From assembly GCF_008365275.1 (NCBI RefSeq), contig NZ_CP043504.1, positions 2,170,001 through 2,234,000 on the forward strand: a stretch of DNA of 64,000 bases, given 5' to 3'. Below, one piece after another: positions 19,000-29,983 of this stretch (position 1 is its first letter; every line of letters begins with the position of its first letter). The notes beneath the pieces were generated by a model. It was not told the DNA's origin. It saw only the letters and a program-made list of their open reading frames with translations, and ran no database searches. The position numbers were made by a program, and so were the translations under genes. This DNA comes from Protaetiibacter larvae (lineage in GTDB: Bacteria; Actinomycetota; Actinomycetes; Actinomycetales; Microbacteriaceae).

Positions 19000-20367
19000 A
19001 TGAGCAGCTACCGGGAGCTGTCGTACTGGCACGGCTCGGTCGGCGCCTCGGGCGATGCGCTCGAGCAGCGGCCGGGGCTCGACGGGGACGCCGATGCGGA
19101 CGTCGTGATCGTCGGCGGCGGACTCACCGGGCTCTGGACGGCGTGGTATCTGCTCGAGGCGGAGCCGGACGCGCGCATCCTGGTGATCGAGAAGGAGATC
19201 GCGGGTTTCGGGGCGTCCGGCCGCAACGGCGGCTGGTGCAGCGCCCTCTTCCCGCGGTCCACCGCATCCCTCGCGAAGGCCCACGGCCGGGATGCCGCGA
19301 TCGCCATGCGACGCGCCATGATCGACACGGTCGATGAGGTAGGGCGCGCGGCGGCGACGGCAGGGATCGACTGCGACTACCTCCGCGGGGGCACCGTCGT
19401 CTACGCGCGCTCGGAGGTGCAGGAGCGCGCCGCCCGCGCCGACGTCGCGGAGACCGCGGAGTACGGGGTCGACACTCTCGCATGGTGGGGGCCGGACCGC
19501 GTGCGAGCGGCGGGAGCGCGCGGCGGCACCTTCGATCCGAACTGCGCGCGGCTGCATCCCGCGAAGCTCGTGCGCGGGCTCGCCCGCTCGCTCGAGCAAC
19601 GCGGGGTGCGGATCGCCGAAGGCACCACGGCGACGCGTGTCGAGACCGGTCGCGTCGAGACGGACCGCGGTGTCGTCCGCTGCGACCGCGTCGTGATCGC
19701 GCTCGAAGGCTACGGGGCGCAACTCCCCCAGACGCACCGACGCGTGCTGCCGCTGTATTCGCTCATGATCGCGACCGAACCGCTCCCGGACGAGCTCTGG
19801 GACGAGCTCGACCTCCCGCACGGACGCACCTTCAGCGACTACCGGCACCTCATCGTCTACGGGCAGCGCACCGCCGACAACCGCTTCGCCTTCGGCGGTC
19901 GCGGCGCCCGCTACCATCTCGGCAGTGCCATCAAGCCCGAGTTCGACCGCGCCGAACGGGTCTTCGCCCACCTGCGGCGCACCCTCGGCGAGCTGTTCCC
20001 GGCGATCGGCGACGTCGCGGTGACGCACCGTTGGGGTGGCCCCCTGGGGGTGCCCCGCGACTGGCACGCCGCCGTGCGCTACGACCCCGCCACGCGGATC
20101 GGCACCGCGGGCGGCTATGTGGGCGACGGCCTGTCGACCACGAACCTCGCGGGGCGCACCCTCGCCCAGCTGCTGACGGGCGCCGACACCGAGCTCACGC
20201 GACTGCCGTGGGTGGGACACCGCTCCCGCGACTGGGAGCCGGAGCCGCTGCGCTTCGCGGGCGCCAACGCGGGCCTGCTCGCCATGACCGCCGCCGACCT
20301 CGAGGAGCGCGTCACCCATCGTCCCTCGCTCGTGGCGCGCGCCATGGGTCCGCTCGTCGGGCATTGA
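19000..20367 (+). CDS. FAD-dependent amine oxidoreductase (DAO/PuuB-like)
   Basis: The 455-residue protein has an N-terminal FAD-binding fold (VVIVGGGLTG, about residues 35-44, with the Glu of VIEKE after it) and the GASGRNGGW segment typical of gamma-glutamylputrescine oxidase and related D-amino-acid-oxidase-fold enzymes. The C-terminal GGYVGDGLSTTN completes the flavin site. It follows the aminotransferase and probably oxidises a polyamine or its derivative. ATG 19000 is chosen because GAGG lies about eight bases upstream. An earlier in-frame ATG at 18961 lies inside the right arm of repeat copy A. Confidence 0.85.
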   Translation: MSSYRELSYWHGSVGASGDALEQRPGLDGDADADVVIVGGGLTGLWTAWYLLEAEPDARILVIEKEIAGFGASGRNGGWCSALFPRSTASLAKAHGRDAAIAMRRAMIDTVDEVGRAAATAGIDCDYLRGGTVVYARSEVQERAARADVAETAEYGVDTLAWWGPDRVRAAGARGGTFDPNCARLHPAKLVRGLARSLEQRGVRIAEGTTATRVETGRVETDRGVVRCDRVVIALEGYGAQLPQTHRRVLPLYSLMIATEPLPDELWDELDLPHGRTFSDYRHLIVYGQRTADNRFAFGGRGARYHLGSAIKPEFDRAERVFAHLRRTLGELFPAIGDVAVTHRWGGPLGVPRDWHAAVRYDPATRIGTAGGYVGDGLSTTNLAGRTLAQLLTGADTELTRLPWVGHRSRDWEPEPLRFAGANAGLLAMTAADLEERVTHRPSLVARAMGPLVGH

Positions 20368-20392
20368 GCCGGCCCTGCTCCGCTCGACACCA

Positions 20393-20442
20393 CTCGCTGA
20401 TCGAGTGCCGCGGCGCAGCCGCGGTGTATCGAGATCAGCGAG
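20393..20442. terminator. Nested palindrome between convergent genes
   Basis: An inner perfect hairpin (CCGCGGC, loop GCA, GCCGCGG at 20408-20424) is enclosed by a second inverted pair, CTCGCTGATC at 20393-20402 and GATCAGCGAG at 20433-20442. It sits between the ends of the oxidoreductase (+) and the aldo/keto reductase (-) and overlaps the last codons of the latter. There is no T-run, so a bidirectional actinobacterial-type terminator or an interspersed palindromic repeat are both possible. Confidence 0.55.
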
Positions 20443-21403
20443 AACTGGCGAGGGGGAAGAGCGCGTCGATCCGTGCGAGCTCCTCCGCATCCGGACGCCA
20501 GCGGGTTCCCGCGGCCGCGTTCGCCCGCACCTGCTCGGGACGGGTCGCACCGGCGATGACGCTCGAGAGCTCGGGGCGCGACAGCAGCCAGCCGTAGCTG
20601 ACCTCGAGCAGGCCGATCCCGCGTTCCGCCGCGAAGGCCTCGAGCGCCTCGATCGCGTCCCACGGGGCGTTCTCGGCGATATGCGGACGCTGGCGCCCGA
20701 TCCGCGTGTCGGCGGGGCGTTCGGTGCGGCTGAACTTGCCCGTGAACAGGCCGTTCGCGAGGGGGAAGAACGGCAGGAATCCGAGGCCGCGCTCGCGCAC
20801 CGCGGGCAGCACGTCCGTCTCGGCTCCGCGCGTGAGCAGGTTGTACTCGTTCTGCGCCGAGACGAACGGCGTGTAGCCGCCCGCGGCGGCCGCGTCGTCG
20901 GCCGCTCGGATGGCGGTGCCGTCGAGGTTGGAGTGCCCGATCGCGCGCACCTTGCCTTCGCGCACGAGCTCGTCGAGGGCGCCGAGGGTCTCCTCGATGG
21001 GGGTGTGCGGATCGGGGGTGTGCAGCTGGTAGAGATCGATGCGGTCGGTCCCGAGGCGGGTGAGCGAGCCTTCGACGGCAGCACGGAGGTAGGCGCGGGA
21101 TCCACCGGAGCCGAGCGCGGTGAGCGGCGACGGCATCGACTGGTGTCCGAACTTGGTCGCGATGACCGCCTCGTCCCGGCGGCCGCGCAGCGCCTCGCCG
21201 AGTCGGCGTTCGCTCAGCCCGTACTCGGCGCCGTACACGTCGGCCGTGTCGAAGAAGGTCACGCCGGCGTCGAGGGCGGCCGTCACGACGGCGTCCGTGC
21301 CCTCCTGCGTCTCGGTGAGGGTTCCGGGCCGGCCGAGGTTGTTGCACCCGAGCCCGACGACGGTGACGGCGAGTCCAGAGGCGCCGAGCGCGCGCGTTTC
21401 CAT
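20435..21403 (-). CDS. Aldo/keto reductase
   Basis: The 322-residue protein is a TIM-barrel NADPH-dependent aldo/keto reductase. Visible features are the catalytic Asp and Tyr in FFDTADVYG, Lys in ATKFG, His in YQLHTPDP, and a C-terminal nucleotide-binding part (SSVIAGATRPEQV). Substrate cannot be told. It is monocistronic and divergent from the ogt-like gene. TAGGCT six bases upstream of the ATG suggests a leaderless transcript. Confidence 0.9.
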   Translation of the reverse strand: METRALGASGLAVTVVGLGCNNLGRPGTLTETQEGTDAVVTAALDAGVTFFDTADVYGAEYGLSERRLGEALRGRRDEAVIATKFGHQSMPSPLTALGSGGSRAYLRAAVEGSLTRLGTDRIDLYQLHTPDPHTPIEETLGALDELVREGKVRAIGHSNLDGTAIRAADDAAAAGGYTPFVSAQNEYNLLTRGAETDVLPAVRERGLGFLPFFPLANGLFTGKFSRTERPADTRIGRQRPHIAENAPWDAIEALEAFAAERGIGLLEVSYGWLLSRPELSSVIAGATRPEQVRANAAAGTRWRPDAEELARIDALFPLASSR

Positions 21404-21409
21404 GCTCCG

Positions 21410-21415
21410 AGCCTA
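21410..21415 (-). promoter_or_regulatory. Candidate -10 (leaderless) for the aldo/keto reductase
   Basis: TAGGCT on the minus strand fits TANNNT and ends six bases before the ATG at 21403. No clear -35 is seen. Confidence 0.4.
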
Positions 21416-21497
21416 CGGTCCCCTCCTCCCCCATGACGGGGCGCGACGGCTGGCTCGCGATGTCCGATTTCCGCCGGTCGATGTCGCGGGCGCCGAT

Positions 21498-21503
21498 TAC
21501 GCT
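21498..21503 (+). promoter_or_regulatory. Candidate -10 (leaderless) for the ogt-like gene
   Basis: TACGCT fits TANNNT and ends six bases before the ATG at 21510. There is no Shine-Dalgarno before that ATG. Confidence 0.4.
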
Positions 21504-21509
21504 CGTGCC

Positions 21510-22061
21510 ATGACCACCCCCGACTCCGCACTCGACCCCGCACTCGACTCCGCGATCGACCCCGTCGCGCTCCGCCGCCTCGAGAGCCCCATCGGCCGCA
21601 TCGAGGTCGTCGGCGACGGCACTGCGATCATCTCGCTCGCGATCGAACACGAAGGCGCCCTCCCCCACGACGAGCTCGACGAGCGTCCCGACGAGGTCAC
21701 CTCGCGCGCCGTCGCGCAACTCGAGGAGTACTTCGCGGGCCACCGCCACGACTTCGACCTGCCCGTCGCCCTGCCCGGCACGGTGTTCCAGCAGGCCGTC
21801 TGGGAGCAGCTCGTCGAGCTGGAATGGGGCGAGGTGATCTCCTACGGCGAGCTCGGGCACGCCACCGGCCGCGCGAGCGCGGGTCGCGCGGTGGGCGGCG
21901 CGGTCGGCGCCAACCCGATCCCGATCATCGTGCCGTGCCATCGGGTGCTCGCCTCGGACGGCCGCATCACGGGCTACTCCGCCGGTGAGGGCATCGCCAC
22001 CAAGTCGTGGCTGCTCGCGCACGAGGGCGTCGCCCACAAGCTCCCGCGTCCCGCGGCGTGA
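21510..22061 (+). CDS. ogt: Methylated-DNA--protein-cysteine methyltransferase
   Basis: The 183-residue protein is a suicide repair enzyme that removes O6-alkyl groups from guanine. The acceptor Cys143 lies in the signature PIIVPCHRV, preceded by the conserved EVISYGELG and followed by GRITGYSAG. The first 20 residues contain an Asp-Ala-Leu repeat and are probably unstructured. It overlaps the tag gene by four bases (GTGA), making an alkylation-repair pair. The ATG at 21510 is the last start before the conserved region. Confidence 0.93.
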   Translation: MTTPDSALDPALDSAIDPVALRRLESPIGRIEVVGDGTAIISLAIEHEGALPHDELDERPDEVTSRAVAQLEEYFAGHRHDFDLPVALPGTVFQQAVWEQLVELEWGEVISYGELGHATGRASAGRAVGGAVGANPIPIIVPCHRVLASDGRITGYSAGEGIATKSWLLAHEGVAHKLPRPAA

Positions 22062-22654
22062 GCGCCTCGGACCTGCGCGTCGGCGATGACGGTCTCGCCC
22101 GCTGCGGCTGGGTGGGCGACGACGCCGAGTACCGCCGCTATCACGACGAGGAGTGGGGATTCCCGCTCCACGGTGATCGTGCCCTGTTCGAGAAGCTGAG
22201 CCTCGAGGGCTTCCAGGCGGGGCTGTCATGGATCACGATCCTGCGCCGACGCCCCACCTTCCGGGCCGCGTTCCGCGAGTTCGACATCGATGCCGTCGCC
22301 GCGTTCGACGAGACCGACATCGCGCGCCTCCTGGCCGATGCGGGCATCATCCGCAACCGCGCCAAGGTCGAGGCGACGATCTCCAACGCGCGGATCACGC
22401 GCGAGCTGATCGCGGGCGATCCCGGTGCCCTCGACCGGCTCGTCTGGTCGTTCGCGCCGACGGCCCGGCGGAACCGCCCGCGGGGGTTCGCCGAGCTTCC
22501 CGCCGTCACCCCGGAGGCGACGGCCCTCAGCGCGGCCCTCAAGAAGCTCGGCTACCGCTTCGTCGGCCCGACCACGATGTACGCGCTCATGCAATCCGCG
22601 GGGCTCGTCGACGATCACCTCGAGGGGTGCTGGCGCGCACCGGAGAGCGGCTAG
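22058..22654 (+). CDS. tag: DNA-3-methyladenine glycosylase I
   Basis: The 198-residue protein matches Tag: RCGW near the N-terminus (zinc-site Cys), YHDEEWG, GFQAGLSWITIL, the IIRNRAK segment and the C-terminal FVGPTTMYALMQ followed by VDDHLEGC. It excises 3-methyladenine from DNA. The GTG start at 22058 overlaps the ogt stop, so the two repair genes are probably translated together. Its stop overlaps the opposing yaaA stop by four bases (CTAG). Confidence 0.95.
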   Translation: MSASDLRVGDDGLARCGWVGDDAEYRRYHDEEWGFPLHGDRALFEKLSLEGFQAGLSWITILRRRPTFRAAFREFDIDAVAAFDETDIARLLADAGIIRNRAKVEATISNARITRELIAGDPGALDRLVWSFAPTARRNRPRGFAELPAVTPEATALSAALKKLGYRFVGPTTMYALMQSAGLVDDHLEGCWRAPESG

Positions 22655-23394
22655 AGAACGAGCTCGAGCTCTCCCGGCGCCCCCTGCTCGAGTCGGATGC
22701 CCGCGGAGGCAGCCCACGCGAGCAACGACGCCGGATCCGGATGATCGATGCCGGCGAGCATCAGGGCACGCGCGAGGGTGCCCTTGCCTGCCTTGTTGAA
22801 GTGGTTGAGGGCACGCCGACGCCCACCGTCCTCGGTCACGACGCGCACGAAAAGCGAGTCGTCGCGGACCGGCGCCGGCCCGAGCGCGGCGTAGGCCTCC
22901 GAGCGCAGGTCGAGCACGAGGCCGTCGACGCGCGCGAGTGCCGCCCGGACCGGCTCGCGCCAGAGCCTCGTGAGCGAGATCCCGGGCAGGCGGGAATCGG
23001 CGGAGAGACGGTACGCCGGGATGGGGTCGAGCCCGCGGGTGAGTCCGAACAGCGCCGAGGAGATCGCGAGGTGCTCGTGGGCGAAGGCACGAGCGTGAGC
23101 CGGGAGGCTCGCCGCGTCGAGCGCGTCGTACAGCACGCCGTCGTATCGGTCGAGCGCCGGGAGCACGGGGGCACGGCGGACGCGACGGTTGCGTTCCGCC
23201 TCGTGGGCCTGGGTGGGCCCGAGCTTGAGTGCCGCGGCGGCCGCCGCGGGATCCTCGGAGAGCTCGAGGAGCGCCGAGATCGCGAGCTGCCGCGGGGCGT
23301 CGAGCGACCGGAAACCGAGCCGATTCATGGCGAGTCGCGATGCGGGTTCGCCTCCGTCGCGCTTGGTCTCGGACGGCGGCAGCAGGATCAGCAC
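22651..23394 (-). CDS. yaaA: Peroxide stress protein YaaA (UPF0246)
   Basis: The 247-residue protein begins with the family motif LLPPSETK after a GTG start at 23394 and keeps YDGVLYDAL, SALFGLTRGLDPIPAYRL and the C-terminal HFNKAGKG segment. YaaA proteins limit free iron and oxidative damage and bind DNA. The start is one base after the stop of the P-loop kinase gene, so the two form a unit. Confidence 0.9.
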   Translation of the reverse strand: MLILLPPSETKRDGGEPASRLAMNRLGFRSLDAPRQLAISALLELSEDPAAAAAALKLGPTQAHEAERNRRVRRAPVLPALDRYDGVLYDALDAASLPAHARAFAHEHLAISSALFGLTRGLDPIPAYRLSADSRLPGISLTRLWREPVRAALARVDGLVLDLRSEAYAALGPAPVRDDSLFVRVVTEDGGRRRALNHFNKAGKGTLARALMLAGIDHPDPASLLAWAASAGIRLEQGAPGELELVL

Positions 23395-23395
23395 C

Positions 23396-23917
23396 TCAGC
23401 GGTCGAGGAACGCGAGCGCGCGTTCCACGTTGACGCCGAGCGGCTCGACCGAGTCGAGGGTGATGCGCGCGATCGCGCCGCTCGCCCCCGTCCACTCCTC
23501 CCACTCGTCGAGGCTCTGCTCGACGGCGAACGCGCCGGGAAGCGCGGTCTCGGCGAGGCGCTCGGCACGCGCCGCGAGCCGTTGACCGTGCAGCTGCGCG
23601 TCGGAGCACACGACCTCGATGAACCGGATGTCGGACTTCTGCCGCTCGGCGAGCTTCACCCACTGCTCGCGCGCCGGGCTGACCGCGTTGACCGCGTCGA
23701 CGATGATCGACCCGTCGCCCGCGAGGACCGCATCCGCGAAGGCACCGGCGACCAGGTAGGCCGCGAGTCCGGTGGGCTGGTCGGCGTCGATGCCCGCCGC
23801 GAGGATCGCCGTCTCGATCGGATCGACCGAGACGACCGGGATCCCCCGGCGGTTGCCGACGACCTCGGCGATCGTGCTCTTGCCCGCAGCGGGCAGACCG
23901 GCCATCACGATGAGCAT
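23396..23917 (-). CDS. Small P-loop kinase / AAA ATPase
   Basis: The 173-residue protein has a Walker A motif (GLPAAGKST, about residues 7-15) and a DAVNAV segment near residue 74, as in the zeta-toxin/adenylylsulfate-kinase-like AAA_33 group. It probably phosphorylates a small molecule, but I cannot name a substrate. It is cotranscribed with yaaA. TAAGGT six bases before the ATG suggests a leaderless start separate from the atp operon that ends just upstream. Confidence 0.8.
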   Translation of the reverse strand: MLIVMAGLPAAGKSTIAEVVGNRRGIPVVSVDPIETAILAAGIDADQPTGLAAYLVAGAFADAVLAGDGSIIVDAVNAVSPAREQWVKLAERQKSDIRFIEVVCSDAQLHGQRLAARAERLAETALPGAFAVEQSLDEWEEWTGASGAIARITLDSVEPLGVNVERALAFLDR

Positions 23918-23923
23918 GACTCC

Positions 23924-23929
23924 ACCTTA
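23924..23929 (-). promoter_or_regulatory. Candidate -10 (leaderless) for the P-loop kinase
   Basis: TAAGGT on the minus strand fits TANNNT and ends six bases before the ATG at 23917. Confidence 0.35.
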
Positions 23930-23970
23930 AGGGCAGACGGCGGAGGCGGGATTCCCCCGGCGGACGGAGA

Positions 23971-24228
23971 TCAGACCAGCTCGGCGGTCCCCGCGACGAT
24001 CGTGACCGTGTCGCCCTGCACCGAGAGGAAACCGTCCTCCACGCGCGCGGTCACGACGCTGCCGTCGGCGGCCGTCACGCGCGACTCGCCCGGGGCGAGG
24101 ATCGCGAGGATGGGCTCGTGCCCGGTGAGGATGCCGATCTCGCCCTCGGTGGTGCGGGCGATGACCTGCGTGGCCTCGCCCGACCACAGTTCGCGTTCCG
24201 CCGAGACGACGGAGACGGTGAGGGCCAT
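23971..24228 (-). CDS. atpC: ATP synthase F1 epsilon subunit (short form)
   Basis: At 85 residues this holds only the N-terminal beta-sandwich of epsilon (SAERELWSGEA, GEIGILTGHEP, VEDGFLSVQGD) and lacks the two-helix C-terminal domain that inhibits ATPase in many bacteria. Short epsilon subunits are common in Actinobacteria, so this is not a truncation artefact. It is the last gene of the atp operon, two bases after atpD. Confidence 0.95.
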   Translation of the reverse strand: MALTVSVVSAERELWSGEATQVIARTTEGEIGILTGHEPILAILAPGESRVTAADGSVVTARVEDGFLSVQGDTVTIVAGTAELV

Positions 24229-24230
24229 GA

Positions 24231-25715
<1,485 letters not shown>

Positions 25716-26615
25716 TTACTTCGCCGAGCCGAGGGCGTCAGCGCCGCCCACGATCTCGGAAATCTGCTGGGTGATCTCCGCCTGGCGCGCGTTGTTCGCG
25801 AGGCGGGTGTAGTCGCGGATGAGCTTGTCCGCATTGTCGGAGGCGGCCTTCATCGCCTTCTGCGTGGCCGCCTGCTTGGAGGCCGCCGACTGCAGGAGGG
25901 CGTTGAAGATGCGGCTCTCGATGTAGACCGGCAGCAGCGCGTCGAGCACCGCCTCGGGCTCCGGCTCGAACTCGTAGAGCGGGAAGATCTCGGCCTCGCC
26001 GGGCTCCTCGACGCCCTCCACGACCTCGAGCGGCAGCAGCCGCACGACCTCCGGCTCCTGGGTGAGCATCGAGACGAAGCGGTTGTAGACGATGTGGATC
26101 TCGTCGACGCCGCCCTCCGCCGTGGGCTGCACGAAGCGGGCGACGATCTCCTCGCCGATCTCCTGTGCGGTCGCGAAGCTCGGGGTGTCGGTGTCGCCGA
26201 TCCAGGCGCGCTCCGGAGTGCGCTTGCGGAAGTTGAAGTAGCTCACCCCGCGGCGGCCGATCACGTAGTGCACGACCTCCTTGCCCTGCTCGGTGAGCAG
26301 GGTGGTGAGCTCTTCGCTGGCGCGCAGCACGTTCGCGTTGAAGGCACCCGCGAGGCCGCGGTCGGAGCTGAACACCACGACGGCGGCGCGGTGGATCTTC
26401 TCCGGCTCGGTGGTGAGCACGTGACCCACGTTCGAGTAGGTCGCGACCGCGGAGACGGCGCGCGTCACCGCGCGTGCGTACGGCGCAGAGGCCGACACCC
26501 GCTGCAGTGCCTTCTGGATGCGGCTCGCCGCGATCAGCTCCATGGCACGGGTGATCTTCTTGGTCGTCTGGGCAGAGCGGATCTTCTGCCGGTAGACCCG
26601 AAGCTGGGCTCCCAT
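25716..26615 (-). CDS. atpG: ATP synthase F1 gamma subunit
   Basis: The 299-residue rotor shaft shows the family's N-terminal helix ([20 protein letters not shown]), a central Rossmann-like domain with [11 protein letters not shown], and a C-terminal helix with [12 protein letters not shown]. The central stalk couples proton flow in Fo to catalysis in F1. Spacing to atpA is 56 bp and to atpD 18 bp. Confidence 0.98.
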   Translation of the reverse strand: MGAQLRVYRQKIRSAQTTKKITRAMELIAASRIQKALQRVSASAPYARAVTRAVSAVATYSNVGHVLTTEPEKIHRAAVVVFSSDRGLAGAFNANVLRASEELTTLLTEQGKEVVHYVIGRRGVSYFNFRKRTPERAWIGDTDTPSFATAQEIGEEIVARFVQPTAEGGVDEIHIVYNRFVSMLTQEPEVVRLLPLEVVEGVEEPGEAEIFPLYEFEPEPEAVLDALLPVYIESRIFNALLQSAASKQAATQKAMKAASDNADKLIRDYTRLANNARQAEITQQISEIVGGADALGSAK

Positions 26616-26671
26616 GTCCTATCTCTTCCTGTCGTCTCGTCGAGTGGGGGTGCGCGGGCCGCCGAGGCGGA

Positions 26672-28309
26672 TCAGCGCTTGCCCTTCACGATGCGCTCCT
26701 GGTTGACGTCTTCGACGTCCGCCGCGTCGAACTCCTCGTGCCCGGGGGCGTCGAGGTCGACGCCGCCGCCGGGGAGGAACTCGAGCAGGAACGCGTCGAC
26801 CGCGGAGGCCAGCTCGGCCTCGGTCGCGTCGTCGAGCACGTTGGTCTCGCGGAGGGTGTCGAGCACCTTGGTATTGCGGGCGAGGTGGTCGTGCAGCTCG
26901 CGCTCGAAGCGCAGCACGTCCTCGACGGGGATGGTGTCGAGCTTGCCCTTGGTTCCGGCCCAGATCGAGACGACCTGCTGCTCGACGGGGAACGGCGAGT
27001 ACTGCGGCTGACGCAGCAGCTCGGTGAGGCGGGCACCGCGCTCGAGCTGACGGCGGCTCGTCGCGTCGAGGTCGGAGGCGAACAGCGCGAACGCCTCGAG
27101 CGCACGGTACTGGGCGAGCTCGAGCTTGAGCGTGCCGGAGACCTTCTTGATGGACTTGACCTGGGCGTCGCCGCCCACGCGCGACACCGAGATGCCCACG
27201 TCGACCGCGGGACGCTGGTTGGCGTTGAACAGGTCGGACTGCAGGAAGATCTGGCCGTCCGTGATCGAGATCACGTTGGTCGGGATGTACGCCGACACGT
27301 CGTTCGCCTTGGTCTCGATGATCGGGAGGCCCGTCATGGATCCGGCGCCGAGCTCGTCGGAGAGCTTCGCGCAACGCTCGAGCAGACGCGAGTGCAGGTA
27401 GAACACGTCACCCGGGTAGGCCTCGCGGCCCGGCGGGCGGCGCAGCAGCAGCGACACGGCGCGGTAGGCCTCGGCCTGCTTCGACAGGTCGTCGAAGATG
27501 ATGAGGACGTGCTTGCCGCCGTACATCCAGTGCTGGCCGATGGCCGAGCCCGTGTAGGGGGCGAGGTACTTGAAGCCCGCGGGGTCGGAGGCCGGAGCCG
27601 CGACGATCGTGGTGTACTCCAGGGCGCCGGCGTCCTCGAGCGCACCCTTGACGGCGGCGATCGTGGAGCCCTTCTGGCCGATGGCGACGTAGATGCAGCG
27701 CACCTGCTTGTTGACATCGCCCGAGTCCCAGTTGGCCTTCTGGTTGATGATCGTGTCGATCGCGATGGCCGTCTTGCCGGTCTGGCGGTCGCCGATGATG
27801 AGCTGGCGCTGACCGCGGCCGACGGGGATCATCGCGTCGATGGCCTTGATGCCGGTCTGCAGCGGCTCGTGCACCGACTTGCGCTGCATGACGCCGGGAG
27901 CCTGCAGCTCGAGGGCGCGACGGCCGTCGGCCGCGATCTCCCCGAGGCCGTCGATCGGGTTGCCGAGCGGGTCGACCACGCGTCCCAGGAAGCCGTCGCC
28001 GACGGGTGCCGAGAGCACCTCGCCGGTGCGGGTGACCGCCTGACCCTCCTCGATGCCGGCGAACTCGCCCAGCACGATGACGCCGATGGAGTCCTCGTCG
28101 AGGTTGAGCGCGAGGCCGAGCGTGCCGTCCTCGAAGCGCAGCAGCTCGTTCGCCATGGCGCCCGGGAGGCCCTCGACGTGCGCGATGCCGTCGGCGGCGT
28201 CCTTGACGATGCCGACCTCGGTCGTGGTGGACTTCTCCGGCTCGTAGCCGGCGACGAAGTCCTTGAGCGCCGAACGGATCTCGTCCGGGCTGATCGTGAT
28301 GTCTGCCAT
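26672..28309 (-). CDS. atpA: ATP synthase F1 alpha subunit
   Basis: The 545-residue subunit has the nucleotide-binding loop GDRQTGKT (about 171-178), the [15 protein letters not shown] segment and the conserved arginine-finger region SVSRVGG. The C-terminus is longer than in E. coli and acidic, as usual in this phylum. It forms the alpha3-beta3 hexamer with atpD. Confidence 0.98.
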   Translation of the reverse strand: MADITISPDEIRSALKDFVAGYEPEKSTTTEVGIVKDAADGIAHVEGLPGAMANELLRFEDGTLGLALNLDEDSIGVIVLGEFAGIEEGQAVTRTGEVLSAPVGDGFLGRVVDPLGNPIDGLGEIAADGRRALELQAPGVMQRKSVHEPLQTGIKAIDAMIPVGRGQRQLIIGDRQTGKTAIAIDTIINQKANWDSGDVNKQVRCIYVAIGQKGSTIAAVKGALEDAGALEYTTIVAAPASDPAGFKYLAPYTGSAIGQHWMYGGKHVLIIFDDLSKQAEAYRAVSLLLRRPPGREAYPGDVFYLHSRLLERCAKLSDELGAGSMTGLPIIETKANDVSAYIPTNVISITDGQIFLQSDLFNANQRPAVDVGISVSRVGGDAQVKSIKKVSGTLKLELAQYRALEAFALFASDLDATSRRQLERGARLTELLRQPQYSPFPVEQQVVSIWAGTKGKLDTIPVEDVLRFERELHDHLARNTKVLDTLRETNVLDDATEAELASAVDAFLLEFLPGGGVDLDAPGHEEFDAADVEDVNQERIVKGKR

Positions 28310-28343
28310 GTCTCTTCCTTGGAGTGGTGCGTCGTGTGCCGGG

Positions 28344-29135
28344 TCAGCCGGCGAGTCGGATGCGGAGGTCGGCGAGGCGCGAGGCGATCGTTCCGTCGAT
28401 GACGTCGTCGCCGAGCTGCACCCGCAGGCCGCCCACGATGGTGGGGTCGATGATGAGGTTGACGCGCAGTGCGCGGCCGTAGCGCGCGGAGAGCGTCTTC
28501 TCGAGTGCGGTCAGCTGTGCGGCGCTCGGCGCGGTGGCGGCGGTCACGGTCGCGACGATCGCGGATCCCGCGTCGGCGACGATGTCCGCAGCGCCCGACA
28601 GCAGCTCGCCGATGCGGCGGCCGCGCGGGCTCTGCACGAGGTGCCGCACGATCGCGACAGTGGCCGGCTGCGCCTTGCCTCCGAGGAGGCCGTCGACGAG
28701 CGCGGCCTTCGCCTGGGGCGTGCCGAGCTTGCTGCCGACGGCGAGCTCGAGCTCGTGGTCGCTCGACACGGCGGCACCGAACGCGAACAGCTCGCGCTCG
28801 AGCTCCCCCGCGGATCCCGCCGACACCGCGATCGCTCGGATGCCGAGCTGCTCGATGCCGTCGAGCAGCTCCGCCTGGCTCGACCAGCGCGAGGTGACGA
28901 CGCTGCCGAGCAGTCGCGCGGCGGCGGCGTCGAGCGCACCGAAGATGCGCGTGATGAGCTCCGCCTTGCGGGCCGACTCGACGGCCGGGTCGGCGAGAGC
29001 GGCGCGCAGCTGCGACGACGACTCGATCGCACGACCCGCGGCGAGCAGCTGCTCGCCGGTCGCGAGGGTCACGCCCTTCTCGGCGGCGAGCTGCTGCTTC
29101 GCCGCCTCCAGGGCTACGCGGGAGGCCGAACCCAT
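28344..29135 (-). CDS. atpH: ATP synthase delta subunit
   Basis: The 263-residue protein is longer than the 170-180 residues usual in proteobacteria but normal for Actinobacteria. The C-terminal part has the delta signature ([15 protein letters not shown] then [10 protein letters not shown]). It links the peripheral stalk to F1. Its ATG immediately follows the atpF stop. Confidence 0.95.
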   Translation of the reverse strand: MGSASRVALEAAKQQLAAEKGVTLATGEQLLAAGRAIESSSQLRAALADPAVESARKAELITRIFGALDAAAARLLGSVVTSRWSSQAELLDGIEQLGIRAIAVSAGSAGELERELFAFGAAVSSDHELELAVGSKLGTPQAKAALVDGLLGGKAQPATVAIVRHLVQSPRGRRIGELLSGAADIVADAGSAIVATVTAATAPSAAQLTALEKTLSARYGRALRVNLIIDPTIVGGLRVQLGDDVIDGTIASRLADLRIRLAG

Positions 29136-29690
29136 CTAGTTGCCCGCCTTCGCCTTCTCGTCCGCCTCGAGCTCCGCGAGGAAGCGGTCGACGATGGCCG
29201 TCGCCTTCGCGTCGTCGCTGAGGGTCTCGCCGATCACGCCGGAGGCGAGGTCGAGCGCGAGGGTGCCCACCTCGGCACGGAGCGAGACGAGTGCCGCGGC
29301 GCGCTCGGCCTCGATCTGGGCCTGGGCGGTCTGGGCGATGCGCGTGGCCTCGGCCTGCGCCTGGGCCTTCAGCTCGGCGAGGATCGCCGCGCCGTCGGTG
29401 CGGGCCTGCTCGCGGATGCGCGCCGCCTCGGCGCGGGCTTCGGCGAGCTGCGCGTTGTACTCCTCGCGCGCAGCCGACGCGGCGGCCTGGGCCTCCTCGG
29501 CCTTCTTCAGACCGCCCTCGATGGCCTCCGAGCGCGCGTCGAGCGCCTTGTTGAGGCGCGGCAGCACGCGCCACCAGAAGAACACCAGGATGATCGCGAA
29601 CGCGATGCTTCCCCAGACCAGGTCGGGGAGCGCCGGGATGAGAGGGTTGGGGGCCTCTTCCGCGACGACGGCAGGGAATGCGTGCAGCAT
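29136..29690 (-). CDS. atpF: ATP synthase Fo b subunit
   Basis: The 184-residue protein has one N-terminal membrane helix (about residues 22-42) and a long Ala/Glu/Lys-rich helix that dimerises to form the peripheral stalk. It lies between atpE and atpH, in the standard order. Confidence 0.96.
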   Translation of the reverse strand: MLHAFPAVVAEEAPNPLIPALPDLVWGSIAFAIILVFFWWRVLPRLNKALDARSEAIEGGLKKAEEAQAAASAAREEYNAQLAEARAEAARIREQARTDGAAILAELKAQAQAEATRIAQTAQAQIEAERAAALVSLRAEVGTLALDLASGVIGETLSDDAKATAIVDRFLAELEADEKAKAGN

Positions 29691-29713
29691 TCCGCCTCCT
29701 TAGCTGAGGGGAC

Positions 29714-29983
<270 letters not shown>

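Noticed and set aside
23930-23970. atp operon terminator
   Set aside because: Only a poor GC-rich pairing (GGCGGG with CCCCCGGC) is visible and no U-run; not strong enough to list.
23971-24228. Truncated epsilon subunit as a pseudogene
   Set aside because: Short epsilon is usual in Actinobacteria, and the remaining domain is intact.
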